64,000 nt of DNA. It comes from Welwitschia mirabilis. Lineage: Eukaryota > Gnetophyta > Gnetopsida > Welwitschiales. The notes under the pieces were generated by a model. The model did not search any database. It had not been told where the DNA came from and saw nothing but the letters and a program-made list of their open reading frames with translations. Location of the stretch: assembly GCA_051453625.1 (NCBI GenBank), contig JBOZIK010000001.1:201109583-201173582 (forward strand). Direction: 5' to 3'. Positions 21,791 to 33,829 of the stretch are shown in pieces (position 1 is the stretch's first letter; each line of letters starts with the position of its first letter). The position numbers were made by a program, and so were the translations under genes.

Positions 21791-23194
21791 CAAAGGATGG
21801 TTTGACAAATTTTAAGGATGATTATAAGATAATTAAATATTTTTAAAATGAAATAAAGCCTTTCTTGTAAATGAATAATTTCTACTATTAATGAAAAATA
21901 TGTAGAGAGTATGTAAAGGGACATTGATACCCAAACTCTAAAATGAAAAGTTAAAAAACTAAAGTGGCTTCCTCTAAAAGAAAAATCCCAAAAACCATAA
22001 ATGGTTTGGCTAGTTTAACTAGGTAAGATACAAATAGACAAACATCACATGAAAAAAATGAAAAAAAAAAACTATACTAATCCAAAATGACAAATACAAC
22101 TATTAAGATACCATAGACTATGAGAGAGAAAAATAATCATTTAAGCCTTTTCTGCATAAAACTTGCATGACTAGGAATTTCTTTGCATATTGAATTTTAC
22201 CAACTAATATTAATAATGCTATCTTAATCTTTTTAATTCGGTAACTTTTAAATGTGTTTTTTGCAAAGTATATCCCTAGATTTTAGGTGCTTGGGAACTT
22301 TAATAGTAGCATTCAACTCCTACATTAAGGTATTAGCCTTGTGGTGCTAGGCTTCCATGCCTTAAAATTTATTTAGTTGCATATGTAGTAATAGCATGTA
22401 ATATCGTCTAGTTACATCCTTTTCAATTGAGTAGTATGATAAATTTAGAATTTTAAATGAACATCTAGCAAGGAATTCTTTATCCATCTTGGATAATCCT
22501 TTGAAAAAGCAATTAAGATTTAAGAGCATCCCCTAGTCATTCTTAAAAGATAAAGACAAGCTAGGTAAAGGTCCTAGAGAAAACAAAGAAAGAGAATGAA
22601 GTAATTAAAAGGTAAAAATAGAAAATGAAACTAGCTAAGGAGCAGGGGAAGCTTCTGAAGAAAGCATGATAGAAGATGAAGGGAAAGGAGAGGAAGATAG
22701 GTAAAAAGATAATAGAAAGGGATCTTGGGGAGCTAGGAAGAATTAATGTGAGAGGTGTAGAAAGCTAAAAGAGATAAAGTCCACTACAAATGATAAGAAG
22801 AACCAGCAAGTAGATGGAAAGGATGAAAGCAAGGCTATGCCTTAATGCATCTTCACTACTTTTTCATTACCTTATAAATGAGAAGAAGGTATCAAATAAT
22901 ACTGGGGATGCACCTTTCTATTTGGGTTGGTCTTTATCTTAAATGCTCTATAACAGATCTAAAATAAGACTTGAATGGCAAAGAAGGAATTTTTTCTTTA
23001 GATGATAAGGAAGGAGTTATGGAATATTTATTCTAAAACCATCTTGAAGATACCTTAGGAAGATAAAATGGAAGTTCTTCAATTTAGCATGATTATTAGA
23101 TTACATGAAATATGTATCCATCATTTCTATAGCTAGTTGTCATAATTGGAAATCTCAAATTTAGGGAGGTAACCACTTTTGGAGAGCCTCTTGT
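21791..23194. other. Unassigned region between gag of C and LTR of B
   Basis: No ORF, primer site or LTR end seen. 22540-22830 is strongly purine-rich on the plus strand (many gaaag/agaaga runs), similar in style but not alignable by eye to 33830-34600. 23190 downward is not a primer site, which argues that the LTR at 23195 is a 3' LTR and that this is its insertion target. Confidence 0.4.
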
Positions 23195-24540
23195 TGCGGT
23201 GTAAATATGAAATACTAAAGTTCTTTAGGTAAACCTATAAATCAAATAACTTGCAGAAAACACACACTAGTATAGACAGGAGCTTACCTGAATTTTGTAA
23301 TCTCAATAAAGGCACTAGGCTAAGAGTTAGAGAATTGATTTCCAATATGTTTTTGGTCTTTTATCTTATAAAAATGGAAAGGAAATAAATAATAAAGTAA
23401 ATGCAATACAAGTGAATAGAAATGAAATGCAAGTGGAAATAAAATAAACTCCCTTGATTTATGATCCTTCTATTACAAAGACTAGCATCTCTATAATTTA
23501 GATCAATTAATAAGAGTATTCACTAGTTCTTAATTAACATAAACTATGAGATCTATCAAGTAGAATATAAAATGAAATGAGAAATAAAATGAAATAGCAA
23601 TGCAAATTTAATACTAACCAAGGTTAACCTTAATAAAGATTATCCTTATAACCTAGATAAATCACAGAGTTATCACTTAAAACTATGATTAATCTAAACC
23701 ATAAGGGACATACAAAATTTAAATGAAATAGCAATTATATCGATTCAAAAGTGTATTTAGATTAATTCAAGAACTTTACATCCACGTACAAATAGAATAA
23801 CAGCACCTTAATGGAAAATACTTAGTCTAACATCAAGAAAACCCCTTTCTATAGCCCTGGATGGACCTTTTATCCTTCAATATTCTATCACAAGAATATC
23901 AGGTACCAAAAGATTAATTGGAAGTAAGGACAAGAGGGGATATTTATAATTTTCTTTGAAAGTTCTAGAATCATAACCCTAAAAGTCAGAGAAGAAAGCC
24001 TAGTAGCCTAAGTGGGATGCATGACTCCATTACAAAATAATTCAGCCCTGCTTATATAAAACATTTGTCATTATAAATATCATAAAAATAACATTGGGGA
24101 TGAAGCCCCATAATAATAAATAATTTAATATATGTTGTCTTTGCAATCAACGATTTTTTTAGCTCCAATTTTATCGTCATCCTTCATGTTATGGATACAA
24201 CAATGGGGATGACACCTTTATAGAAAAAGGTGCTTCATTGGCTCTAACCTCTAGTCTATGTTATTGTTGTAACCCTTTATCACAAAGACGATAGTGAGGA
24301 CGACACCTTACCAAAGCTCTTCAAGTAAAGAAAACCATCCTTATTCATTATTAGTCTTTGTTTAATACACTAAGTACTAGAACATGCCTAAAATGCCTCC
24401 AATTATGCCAAGGATTACATATTTCTATGATCATCCTATCAACTCTTCATAATTAATAGAATTGCATATAAACATATATAAGTATCTTGTAAATGTACTC
24501 TAAATATACCATCAAATTCCTATAAATTGGCATCACAAAA
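23195..24540 (-). repeat. 3' LTR of element B (type 1, copy L2)
   Basis: About 1.35 kb. It shares the 3' end block (acctataaatcaaa...gcagaaaacacacac) and the 5' boundary AAGTAGGGGTCTA|TTTTGTGATGCC (minus strand) with L1 and L3. It is next to the 3' region at 24541-26330 and has no primer site on its other side, so it is a 3' LTR. Confidence 0.7.
23941..23948 (-). promoter_or_regulatory. TATA-like box of LTR L2
   Basis: Minus-strand TATAAATA, same relative place as in the other type 1 LTRs. Confidence 0.5.
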
Positions 24541-26330
24541 TAGACCCCTACTTAGCCTTATCAGTCCTTAACAAAGTAAGTGATCAACTATATTATGAGC
24601 CAATTTGACTAAGATAATTAGCAACTTAAAAAAATGGAATTTGAGTTTAATCTCATCATGTAGGAATAGACATAAAAAACTCATTAACTAATGTAACTAC
24701 TAATGTATTCATAAGCCCTCTACTTAAATACATCACAATAGAATGAATAGATGTCAAACACAAAGAAATCGTAAAATATAATAATAATAGTTTAGAAAAT
24801 AATATTGTGTATGCATAATTCAAGAAAGTAATGCTAAAACTGATGTGTAAGACTTAAATAGTAATAATCTCAAAGAATGATGGATGAAAAGTTTATTTAT
24901 GTTTTTTACAAGGGATAAAGTACAATAGTAAATATAGCATTTTTCCTCTAGATGATCTAAAACATGGCTACAAGAAAACTTCTATTAGTCTACTACTATG
25001 ATTCTATTAGATAAAGTTCATGAAATTTATTCAAGTAATATGAAATCATATCCAAACAAATTATCATAAATATGTATCGTGAAACCTCAAAAATAATCAT
25101 TTTAAATTCAAAACTATAAATTTTTACTTAATATTTGAGGAGAATGCTTAGAAAGATGTTCTACTCCCTCATAGGTGAATTAAGACACCTCAGATTGTAA
25201 TAAAGTAAAAAGAATAACTATTGTATTACCTATCATTGGGATGATATACATAGGATGATAGTGATAAAATGAGATGTTTGAATAGATTAGAAAAAATTAA
25301 AAAAAGTCTAAAAGCAAGTAATTAATTAAAAAGCAACAGAAAGGTAAGAAGAAGATGAAAAGTAAAGAAGTATCCTAAAAAACATGATCATCGGAAAATA
25401 TACTTATGAGATCATAATAATTCATTTAGTAGAAGGAAGTAATGCTAAAAAAAACTTCTCAAATGTATTCCAAATTCAACAAGTATTCAAGATTTTATAA
25501 GTCAATGTATGCAAAACTAAAAGAAAAGAAATGAAAAACATTAGCATAAAACAAAAGGAACACATTAGTCAAAATAAAGGAATGCATCATTTTAAAGTGC
25601 TTAAAAGAAAAACAAACCTTATAAATAAAAACTAAAAGTAAAAATAGAAATATAACTAGAAATCTACCAAATAACCAAGTCATAATTATTGTGTAGAAAA
25701 AGATATGTAAATGATTTTGAACATTGTAAATAAAATAGCTAAGAAAAATAGAATAAAAATGGATAACTAGGAACATGAAGAAGATTATTTACCTACTTAA
25801 AATTCTATCCTAACAAAGTTTCTTAGTAGAAATCATAAAACCATCTGATAATGATGCATAACATTATGTAAAAAATCATAAAGTTCCACTCGAATAGGCA
25901 ATGATTATGACAAATCCAAATATATCTAATGTTTTCAATTAAGGAATGATAGGAACAGAAGCTACATAGAAATGAACTTACTTGATCATATTTCAAAACA
26001 ACACCAAAATCCAAAAAAGGTAGAATAATCATATAGAAGTATTACATGCAAAATGAGTCTAGAAAATAAGAAATTTCTCTGATGATACTAGAGACATCAC
26101 TGATCCCATAAGCTCTAAGTAAAAATTATTTTTCCATGATGAGGGGAATGAAACCACTATTAAAGGAGTATGGACCCATATAGCATGATCAACTGACACC
26201 CCATTAGAGTTCACATAGCTATCATATTACACTGCTAAAGGACTTTCTTAAAAAAATTTGCTCTAATGTGCTTGCAGTAGGACATCATGGTGATCATGGT
26301 TTTAGTTCAAATACAAAAGATCATGGCCAT
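24541..26330 (-). repeat. 3' internal region of element B
   Basis: About 1.8 kb of non-coding minus-strand sequence between purine tract and LTR. It matches 18684-19890 plus 2619-3093 and, inverted, 44471-46242 and 58286-59731. It lacks the 3' ORF seen in element A. Open stretches at 25495-25776 and 25823-26032 are hydrophobic, AT-driven and not conserved as frames in the sister copies. Confidence 0.6.
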
Positions 26331-26383
26331 TATTTCTTTACCTTTTTTTCCCTTTCTTTTTTCTTCTTCTCCTTTTTTTTTTG
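26331..26383 (-). promoter_or_regulatory. Conserved purine tract, element B
   Basis: Almost pure purine on the minus strand for about 50 bases, followed downstream (lower coordinate) by AATGGCCATGATC, the counterpart of AATGATCATGAG at 11483. Confidence 0.4.
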
Positions 26384-27940
26384 TAGTGAATTCCATGTTA
26401 CCAAGTACTCATAAGGATAAAAGTGAAGAAAAGAGATGTATAATAATAAGAACATGAAAAAACAACTAATTACTCATAGCATTAAGAGGAAATAAAAAAA
26501 CCAAGAAATCTTCCTTTAAAAAGTGAAGATCATAGACATATGAATATCTAAAGATTGGAAACGGAAACTTCATAAAGTACATACATAAATTAATTCAAAG
26601 ATATTCAAGTGATAACATGATGTCTCCTTAAGAAATGAGTTAAGAAGGAATTTAGATAATGACAAGAGGAAGGTCCTCCTCATTGAGAGAGGCTTTTAAA
26701 ATAAGTGCTTCTATTATGTTTAGGTTTTTATTAATAGATGACTTATAAATTTTTAACCATTATCCATTGATCTTTTGAATTTCTCTAATGTTTAAGTAAG
26801 AGATTTCAATTGATTCATTTGAATGTACTTTTTCTATAGATAAGGACCTAACCATTTAGAAGTTAACTTGTTGTGTAAAAAGTGTACTCAAGTGTTATAT
26901 AATAAAATAAATTAACTATATTTAAATTGCTTATGATAATCTTTTGTCATGTCTGAAGTTGGTTTGGGCTTTATGAATGAATCAATGATGTAAGGCATGA
27001 GTATGTTTTTCATATAAATTATTAAGTTGGTCTAATTAAGTTCTAATATTTTTGTCCAAGTTTATAAAGTTAATTTAATGAATGGATTGACAGGAGTTGT
27101 AGCAAACATCAACTGGCAAGACACAAACTTTTTCATACGTAAGTTCATATGGCGAGAAGCCTAGAGAGTTACACCAAGTAGTATAGTAAGCCTAAAGAAC
27201 ATCATTAAGTTTAGAGGATCATGTTTTTGTATTGATAAAGACTAATTTTTAGAGCATCATTTTTATTTTTCTATTTGTGTTCTTGGCTTGACCATTAGTT
27301 TGAGAATGATAAGCATATACAATTCTATATTTAATACCAATGGGTAAAAGAAGTTTTTAAAAAGTGTGGTTAATGAAATAAGTTTTCTAATCACTAATGA
27401 TTATTTGTGAAAAACCAAAATGTTGAAAAATTTGAGTTCGAACAAAATTGCAAATGGTTTGGGCATCATTTTTGGTAGTAGGAATAGCTTCTACCCACTT
27501 AGTAACATAATTGACAACTACTAGGATATAATGCTTGTCATGAAAATGTAGTTTACTTTGGACTACAAAGTTAGTTCTCCAATAATAAAAAGGTTCACAT
27601 TCAAGTATAGTTTTGAGAGGAATATCTTGAGAATGCGTTAGGCTACCATAATGTTGACATTCATCACACATTCTAGCAAACTTGAATGAATTCTTGAAAA
27701 GGGTAGATCAACAAAAACCAAAGTGAAGAAATTTCATGATGGTCTTTTAGCTGCTCTACATACCCATCATGATAAATTTTTAGGATTTTTAGGCTTTCTT
27801 ATTTAGGCACATACTTATGAATAATTTGGTCTTTGCATCTTTTATAAAGATGAGGTTTTTTCCACTTATAGTCACTAATCCTAGGGAGAAAATATTTGCA
27901 TTGGCTATGAATCCAATGATAAGGTGTTTTCACAGTAATA
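26384..27940 (-). pseudogene. Integrase remnant, element B
   Basis: Minus strand. The open stretch 27671-27387 covers MCDECQHYGSL (second half of the zinc-binding part), IPLKTILECEPFYYW, ILVVVNYVTKWVEAIPT and FSQIIISD. The first catalytic Asp of the core, in GIDF of the family, is Asn here (RTNF, codon 27570-27572), a G-to-A change. The second, in IIISD, is present. The C-terminal part (about 26570-26890) reads MVRSLSIEKVHSNESIEISY, the GPF-like tail of gypsy integrases, then KINGXWLKIYKSS and LNEEDLPLVII. It is an inactive remnant in the normal place after RNase H. Confidence 0.75.
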
Positions 27941-29370
27941 AAGTAGTTCATGATATCAGCATATCAAAGAGTGGGATGAGTAGAAGAGATGTCATAAAGC
28001 TACTCAATTACAAAAATTTGATGATCTAGAAAAGAGTCATTTATGGGAAGTTCATCATGAGACTAAGAAAATCAACATAGATGATCGATAATACTATTAT
28101 GTTTTTTAACTTTATCAATGATGATGAGATTAAATTCTTACATGAGAAGGATATACCTAATAAATTTGGCACTAGATTTTTTTATAAGTCATAAGATAAT
28201 GGATGGTTGCATGATCTATGTAAACATTGATGTAGAAACTAAGAAGATAATGTTAAAGATGATAAAGACAAATGATAATAAAAAGAATTTATCTCTTGGT
28301 AGTGGTGTAGTTGGATTGATCTTGGGATAAAGTTTTAATAAGATAGGATATAAATATAAAAATATTTTCATATTTTTAGCTAAAAACCCCACCTACATTA
28401 ATGTTACTTGCATCACACATAAGTTCAAAATATTTATTCTGATCTATACCCATGACAACAGGTTTAGGAAAAATATTTTTTTTAAGAGTTTCAAATGCAA
28501 GTTGATATGAATTATTCCAATCAAATTTAGCATCCTTTTTAAGTAAGGATTAAAGTGATTTATAAATTTTAGCATAATCATAAATAAAATGATGATAGAA
28601 GCCAGTATGATTAAGGAATGGTCTAACTTATTTAACGTCAATTGGAGGGCTAAGGTTTTTAATGATATCAACTTTGATAGAATCCATCCTAATCCCTTCC
28701 TTTGAAATTTGATGTTCTAAAATAATTCCATAGTTTACAAGAAGAAAATTATTTTGCAAAGTCAAATGTAAGCCACTCTCTGTACATTGATCCAAAACTT
28801 TCTCTAATCTTTCTATGATTTATTCAAAAGTTTAATCAAAGATGGAGAAATAATCCATAAAGATTTTAATAGAGTCATCGATCATGTTAAAAAATATTCC
28901 CATCATAGCTCATTAAAAGGTTTTAGGTGCATTACAAAGTCTAAAGTGTATTTGTCTAAAGGTCAAGGCTTTAAAGGATGAGGTAAAGGTTATTCTAGCT
29001 TAGGCCTTACTTGCTATGCAAATTTTCCTATAGCTACTATACCATCAAGAAAACAATAGTAGGCATAACCTTAGATTCTATCAAGTACTTGATCAAGAAA
29101 GGGTAAAGGGCAATGAATAACCTCATTAAGTTTTCTAAAATTAATGCACATTATCCATTCTTTTCCCCTTGTTTGGAACTACTATCAAAGGACTAACCTA
29201 TTTACTATCAAATATAGCATGTATGATTTCAACATCTAAAATTTTAATGATTTTATCTTTAACTATTTTCTTGAGAGTTGGATTGGGCCTTCTTTATGGT
29301 TTCTTAACAAATTTATCATTATCATAATGTAAATCTTATATTAAATTATGGAAAGAGGAATCGTAGCTAA
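27941..29370 (-). pseudogene. Reverse transcriptase and RNase H remnant, element B
   Basis: Minus strand. The RT catalytic block reads SIKIFMDYFSIF: the first Asp (28853-28855) is kept, the second is Tyr (28850-28852), which would destroy catalysis. Downstream come VRPFLNHTGFYHHFIYDYAK (about 28560-28620), LLKKDAKFDWNN and FELMCDASNINVGGV (28380-28440), the connection and start of RNase H. Then come NYTTTKR and NVYIDHATIHYLM (about 28150-28290). Upstream, the fingers region is seen at about 29000-29350. Stops throughout. Confidence 0.75.
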
Positions 29371-30145
29371 GTCTTTATGGGTCCAAGTAAAGGCTTATTA
29401 TTTAGAGGTTAACAGTAAGATCAAGACTGATTCTTATTGAGAAATAAGAAGATCACTTATAATTAATGGTTTCATCTGATTGATAGATAGAAAAATAGAT
29501 TTTAAACCTTGGAGTAATTTCTTTAATTCTAGATTAGGGATGATAGACGTGGGACAAACTTATGCAAAAATTTCTTCTACTAAGTGAATATGTTAAGATT
29601 CTCCCTAGTCAATGTAATCTCCATCCTTAAACTTAAGATAGTGTATTTTAGTTGGATATTCATATAAAGTTGGTTCATGTGGCATGATTAATCTCTCCTT
29701 AATTGTTTGATGTTATAAAAATAAGGTTGATTTTAATTCTTCCTCTAAGTTAAACTCATCTCCTATGTCCTTTTCAGTAGCATTAAATACTTGAACAATG
29801 AATTTTTTATTACCAAAATGACATTCCATCATTCTAGTTTATGTGTAAATGATGCAATGGGTAGTTTCATAAAATGATGTTTCTAAGAAGAGTGGAAAAC
29901 CTCCATCATGTTCTACCTCAATGATAACAACATCTATGAGGTAAAATGCTTTCTCAATTTGGATGACTAGTAACTTGATGATTTCTAATGATTTCTTGAT
30001 TGAAGTATTAGCCAATACCAAGATAATTTGTGTAAGTTCTACTCTATTTTCTAACCTAAGTTTCTTACATATGTTAAAAGGCATGATATTCACATTAGTT
30101 CCTATGTCAATTAAGGCTTTTCAAGATGACACTTACAGTTTTAGC
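29371..30145 (-). pseudogene. Aspartic protease and linker remnant, element B
   Basis: Minus strand. Active-site region LIDIGTNVNIMPFNICKKL, with the catalytic Asp at 30106-30108. A mostly open stretch follows to 29839, including KKSLEIIKLLVIQIEKAFY and IDVVIIEVEHDGGFPLFL, where family members have a P-LLGRPF block. Below 29830 a linker to RT includes MPHEPTLYEYPTKIHYLKF and LELKKLLQGLKSIFLS (about 29500-29690). This matches the conserved LKPLP..LKY linker before RT in Athila elements. The same linker is open in element E. Confidence 0.7.
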
Positions 30146-31989
30146 TCTAAGGTCTTCAAATTTAGGACACTTTTTTATGACTAAGTTGGAAATAGATTGA
30201 GTAAGAAAAACTATGCTAAGAATGGTACATTTTTATTTTTTTCATACAAGGTTCTTCCACAACTTATAATATTAGGTCTTCTTGCAAGAGTTTACAAAAA
30301 TACAAGTTAATGTCTACCTCTTACATTAAGGTTTTCAAGTATTTATCAAAGGTAGGATTTGTATTTAACTGATCAAGCCAAGAAGTATATGGTTTCTTTC
30401 CTTTGTTTCTTATGAAGAATTTTTAATGTAGTTTTTATTATGTAATGTTAATGAAAATTTATAGGAGTCCAAAATTTCTACATCATCTTCTTCATTCACT
30501 TCATCATTCTAAGAAGTTGAAACATCAAGGGTAAGTGGTGTTATGATCTTTGATTCATTAGCATTATTTGTTGGAGTACATTTACTAAGTTTTTAATATT
30601 ACTATTAGTCTTTTCATGCACCTTTCTCATTTCTTCTATGGATTCTCTAAGTGGATAATTTTTATTTTGTTGAAAATTAGGTTGAATTTTGAAATTTTTG
30701 AATCTATTTTTAAAAGGTTTTCATTTTTATTGTTTTCCTAATTTTTGTTGAAATAGTATTTAGCTTTTAAAGCTAGGTGTTCTTTGGTTAAAAGAATAAA
30801 CTTTCTTAAACATTCTCTCCTTATAAGTTGGTAAAGGACACTCTTTAGTTGAATGAGAGTTGTCTTCACAAATTTTATAAGTTGAAGTTGAGTTTTTATC
30901 CTTTACTACTTTTGCATCAATTATCATTTATGTATACTTCTATAAAGTGGTACTAAAATCTTTAATAAAGTTGGTTGAATCACCTCTTTCTTCTTCCTTG
31001 TCATGTTTAACTTCCTTTAAATCTTTTATGATTTGGCCTTTATTTCGATTTTGTTTAGTGGGTTTAGGCCAAGTTTAGCTCTTTTCTACTAGAGTTTCCA
31101 ACATACTTCATGCTTTTTCCAAGACCAAGTTCAACAAGTTTCCTCCACAAGGAAAATCTACAAGTTGTTTGGTTTAGCAATTTAATCCACTACAAAAATA
31201 TTTGATTAACCCTTCCTTATAGAATTTATCAATATGATTAGAATGGGTCACTATAATAAAATGTTCATAAGCTATGGCATAATTTGTATAAGGTTGTTGT
31301 TAAAAGTGGTCACTTCTTTTACTCTTTTTCTCATTAAAATTTCACTCAAAAATTGTTTAATAAAAACTTCTTATACTTGACTCCATGACTTAAGACTCTT
31401 GTGTGAAATGGTTTTAATCCAAATTTTTGCCCTTCCTTTAAGTGTGATTGGAAAAATTATCATATAGATACAATTACTTATATGTCTTTTTCCCATTTTC
31501 TAAGGTAATAACAAGTTGTTCAATGTCAACTAAATATTGAAAAAAGTCCTCTTTAAGTTTCCTCAAAAAAGTTAGATATACACTCAAATTTCTTAATTCT
31601 ATGTCATCATCAGGGGCTAAATCAAAGGGATTTTGAATTTCATATTTTCGATTGGCAATTAAATCTCTGAAAGTAACATTTGCATTCATAGTAGAAGTTC
31701 TTATTATAATTGTAATACTAAACAAAGCAAGTTACTTTTCTTTTTATGATGATTTTGACATATTCAAAGAAGAAATAACATAATCTACTTTTATGCTATA
31801 ATTTTCTTTTACAAGATCTAATTTTGCAACAATAAAAGCAAAAAAGTCTTCTTCTTTAATTCTTGAAATTTGCATATCTAAGGTGTATGTACTTGGATTT
31901 TTCTCATAGTTAAATAATCCTTCTCTAATATTTTCTTCAAATAGGTTCCACTCTCTTAGATATTTCATTTTTCTTCTAGAATTCACCAT
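30146..31989 (-). pseudogene. gag: Gag remnant, element B
   Basis: Minus strand. Start set at the ATG at 31989: MVNSRRKMKYLREWNLFEEN opens an uninterrupted stretch to 31744, matching the gag start of A. A second open stretch (31725-31474) holds NPFDLAPDDDIELRNLSVYL and TLENGKKTYK. LVDFPCGGNLLNLVLEKAWS-type residues lie at about 31095-31160. The zinc knuckle at 30838-30879 reads YKICEDNSHSTKEC, a C-X2-C-X4-H-X4-C motif with the first Cys changed to Tyr. It ends in a basic, Asn-rich tail before the protease. It is the best preserved gag of the window, but broken by stops and frameshifts. Confidence 0.75.
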
Positions 31990-32440
31990 GTCCCTACATG
32001 TTCAAATAGTAAATAGAAACCAAAATCGAATATAATAGACTATTATCCACTTGGTCATAGGAATGATAGGAAGGGTAATGATCACACTAATGGAAAATCG
32101 AACTCAAAAAAATTGCTAAAAGTAAAAAATCAGATTGTCATCTTAGCTATCATAGGGATGACAAAGAAGATGATAGTATTTTTATTATTAATCTAAAATA
32201 AAAAGAAAATTATGAAAAATAAATTAAATTAAAAAATTTAAAACTATTGTTTCCTATGTTGTGGATACATTAGAGAGAATGATAAGGATCCTAAAAACTA
32301 TGGAAAATAAAAATTGCTAAAATAAACCTATTGAAGCTATGCTAAAAATACAATAATATTTTAAATAAATAACTTGAGCAAAAGTTCAAGGTACATATCT
32401 AGATAATGACAATCTTCTATGGTCATCATAATCTTGTAAA
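31990..32440 (-). other. 5' leader of element B
   Basis: Untranslated leader, matching 55439-55870 in element E. It carries the inverted motif gtcatcttagctatcatagg...gatgac at 32137-32165 and a related copy at 32045-32080. No coding. Confidence 0.6.
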
Positions 32441-32785
32441 CCATGCTTTGCCTAAAATACTTAAGAATTGCATAAATTCACATCACAACATTCTCAAAAA
32501 GACTTAAGGATTATCACTATTCAGATAAATACCTTGAATTTCTAGAAAGTGACATTCACATTATAACATTTTTAAAAGGACTTAAGGATTACATAAATTT
32601 ACATCATAGAATTTTGACATCATTTTTGGGAAAGGCTATAAGGAGATAAAGGATTGTCACTATCGAGATAAGTACCTTGAATTTTTTATTAGGTTATTTA
32701 TTTTAAATAGTATTGTATTTTTAGTATATCTTCAATACATTTATTTCAGTAATTTTTATAAGGGAAATCTTTATTAATTAATGGA
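32441..32785 (+). repeat. Plus-strand LTR end, primer site and leader forming an inverted structure
   Basis: After the minus-strand leader of B the orientation switches. 32455-32500 (gcctaaaatacttaagaatt...) matches the 3' end of plus-strand type 1 LTRs (47550-47596). 32501-32560 matches leader sequence, then 32570-32610 is a second LTR end, followed by a primer site and leader to about 32785. The leader 32640-32760 is the inverted counterpart of 32310-32420. No coding. Confidence 0.6.
32615..32632 (+). promoter_or_regulatory. Primer binding site, tRNA-Asp type, decayed
   Basis: TGACATCATTTTTGGGAA in the plus strand, directly after an LTR end. It differs from TGGCGCCGTTGCCGGGGA by seven changes of the C-to-T/G-to-A kind and one G-to-T. 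Confidence 0.65.
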
Positions 32786-33702
32786 TTTTATCTAAAGAAA
32801 CATGGCCTTGAGAATTATATGAAGGTTTAATTAAAAGAGATGAAGAAAGATTATCATTATCAAGATCATAAGGTAATGTGAAAGTAGAAGTAGAATTGGA
32901 AGGAAGGATGTGATTTGAAGTTGTGCATGAAGGTATAGGTGGAAAGCGTGTAGAAGTATGAGTAGAATGAATAAGTCTATCCTCTATGAAGTTTGAATAA
33001 ATCTCTATGAGTCCTTCATTATGGTTAATTTCTTTACTATTATCTTTATCATTATGTTTTTGGATTATTTCTTCACTTTTCTTATCATTGTTTATAACTA
33101 AATCTTCCTTCCCTTAGTAAGTATTGCTTCCATTCTTTAAATTATTAGATTCATTGCAAAGATTATTAAGAGAAATAAGAGCATCATCTTCATTATTAAT
33201 TAAAAAAATTTTAGGTTCTTCATAAATGAATTTATCATCTAGATTATCTAGCAGTAAATGAATGGCGGGGATATAATCTAATACCTCAATATCATCGTCT
33301 AATAAATGGCAATCATCATCCCAATTGTTGAAAGATTGAGTTAAGGTATTATTATCTCCTCTTTACTCATTTTCTAATGAGTAGTATGTTTAAGTTTAAT
33401 CCAAAATTTCATTTCTATTTTAAAGTAAGAATCATTATTATTTATTTCTAAGTTCTCTTCATTTTTCTAAAGGTAGGATAAAGTAGGATAGTTTCGAGAA
33501 TGCTATGTTGTAAAATAAACTTGACTTTGTAATAGTATTTGTTGTAAGATTTCAACTAAATTTTCTAGGTTCTTGTTGATGTTTTCTTGATTTTTCTTCA
33601 TTTCGTCAATATTTTTTTTAATGGATCATTTTCTTTCTTGTAATAGTTCATAAGAGATTTTTCAATGGCCATTGTAAGTCCATAATGTTGTAATAGAAGA
33701 GA
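32786..33702 (-). pseudogene. ORF-X copy 2, unrecognised acidic protein
   Basis: From about 33345 down to 32786 one minus-strand frame is open but for a single stop (TY-stop-GK, explicable as CAA/CAG to TAA). It encodes about 185 residues rich in Asn, Asp, Leu and Ser: LTQSFNNWDDDCHLLDDDIE, VLDYIPAIHLLLDNLDD, EEPKIFLINNEDDALISLNN, SNFIEDRLIHSTHTSTRFPP and PYDLDNDNLSSSLL. Upstream, across frameshifts, a coiled Lys/Asn-rich part (MKKNQENINKNLENLVEILQ, about 33545-33605) follows MAIEKSLMNYYKKENDP (about 33620-33672). The pattern resembles the coiled tail of a gag, but no domain was recognised. It is cut at 32785 by inverted LTR sequence. A second copy is at 356-1389. Confidence 0.45.
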
Positions 33703-33829
33703 TACTACAAGAAATTTATTTATAGTACCATAGATATTTCCCATAGCATTAATTAACTTTTCTGTAAGAATAATGGGATTACTTTAAAGAAAAGGTAATT
33801 CAAAATAGAGAAATGCATTGGGAAAAGAA

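Larger units (their letters stand above)
23195..32440 (-). mobile_element. Athila-like Ty3/gypsy element B, degenerate
   Basis: Minus-strand element read from high to low coordinate: leader, gag (from 31989), protease, linker, RT-RNase H, integrase, 3' region without the extra ORF, 3' LTR (23195-24540). It has no N gap, so it is the best single view of internal order in the window. The 5' LTR is not present in the expected place. The leader runs into an inverted structure at 32441-32785. Confidence 0.75.

Noticed and set aside
25495-26032. Two hydrophobic open stretches that could be taken for an env-like protein
   Set aside because: They lie in the 3' region of B, but the same frames are broken in the counterparts at 18684-19890 and 44471-45780.
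33545-33672. Calling ORF-X a gag protein outright
   Set aside because: The coiled Lys/Asn-rich part resembles the gag tail of A, but there is no knuckle or gag block and the acidic part has no counterpart in the four gags here.
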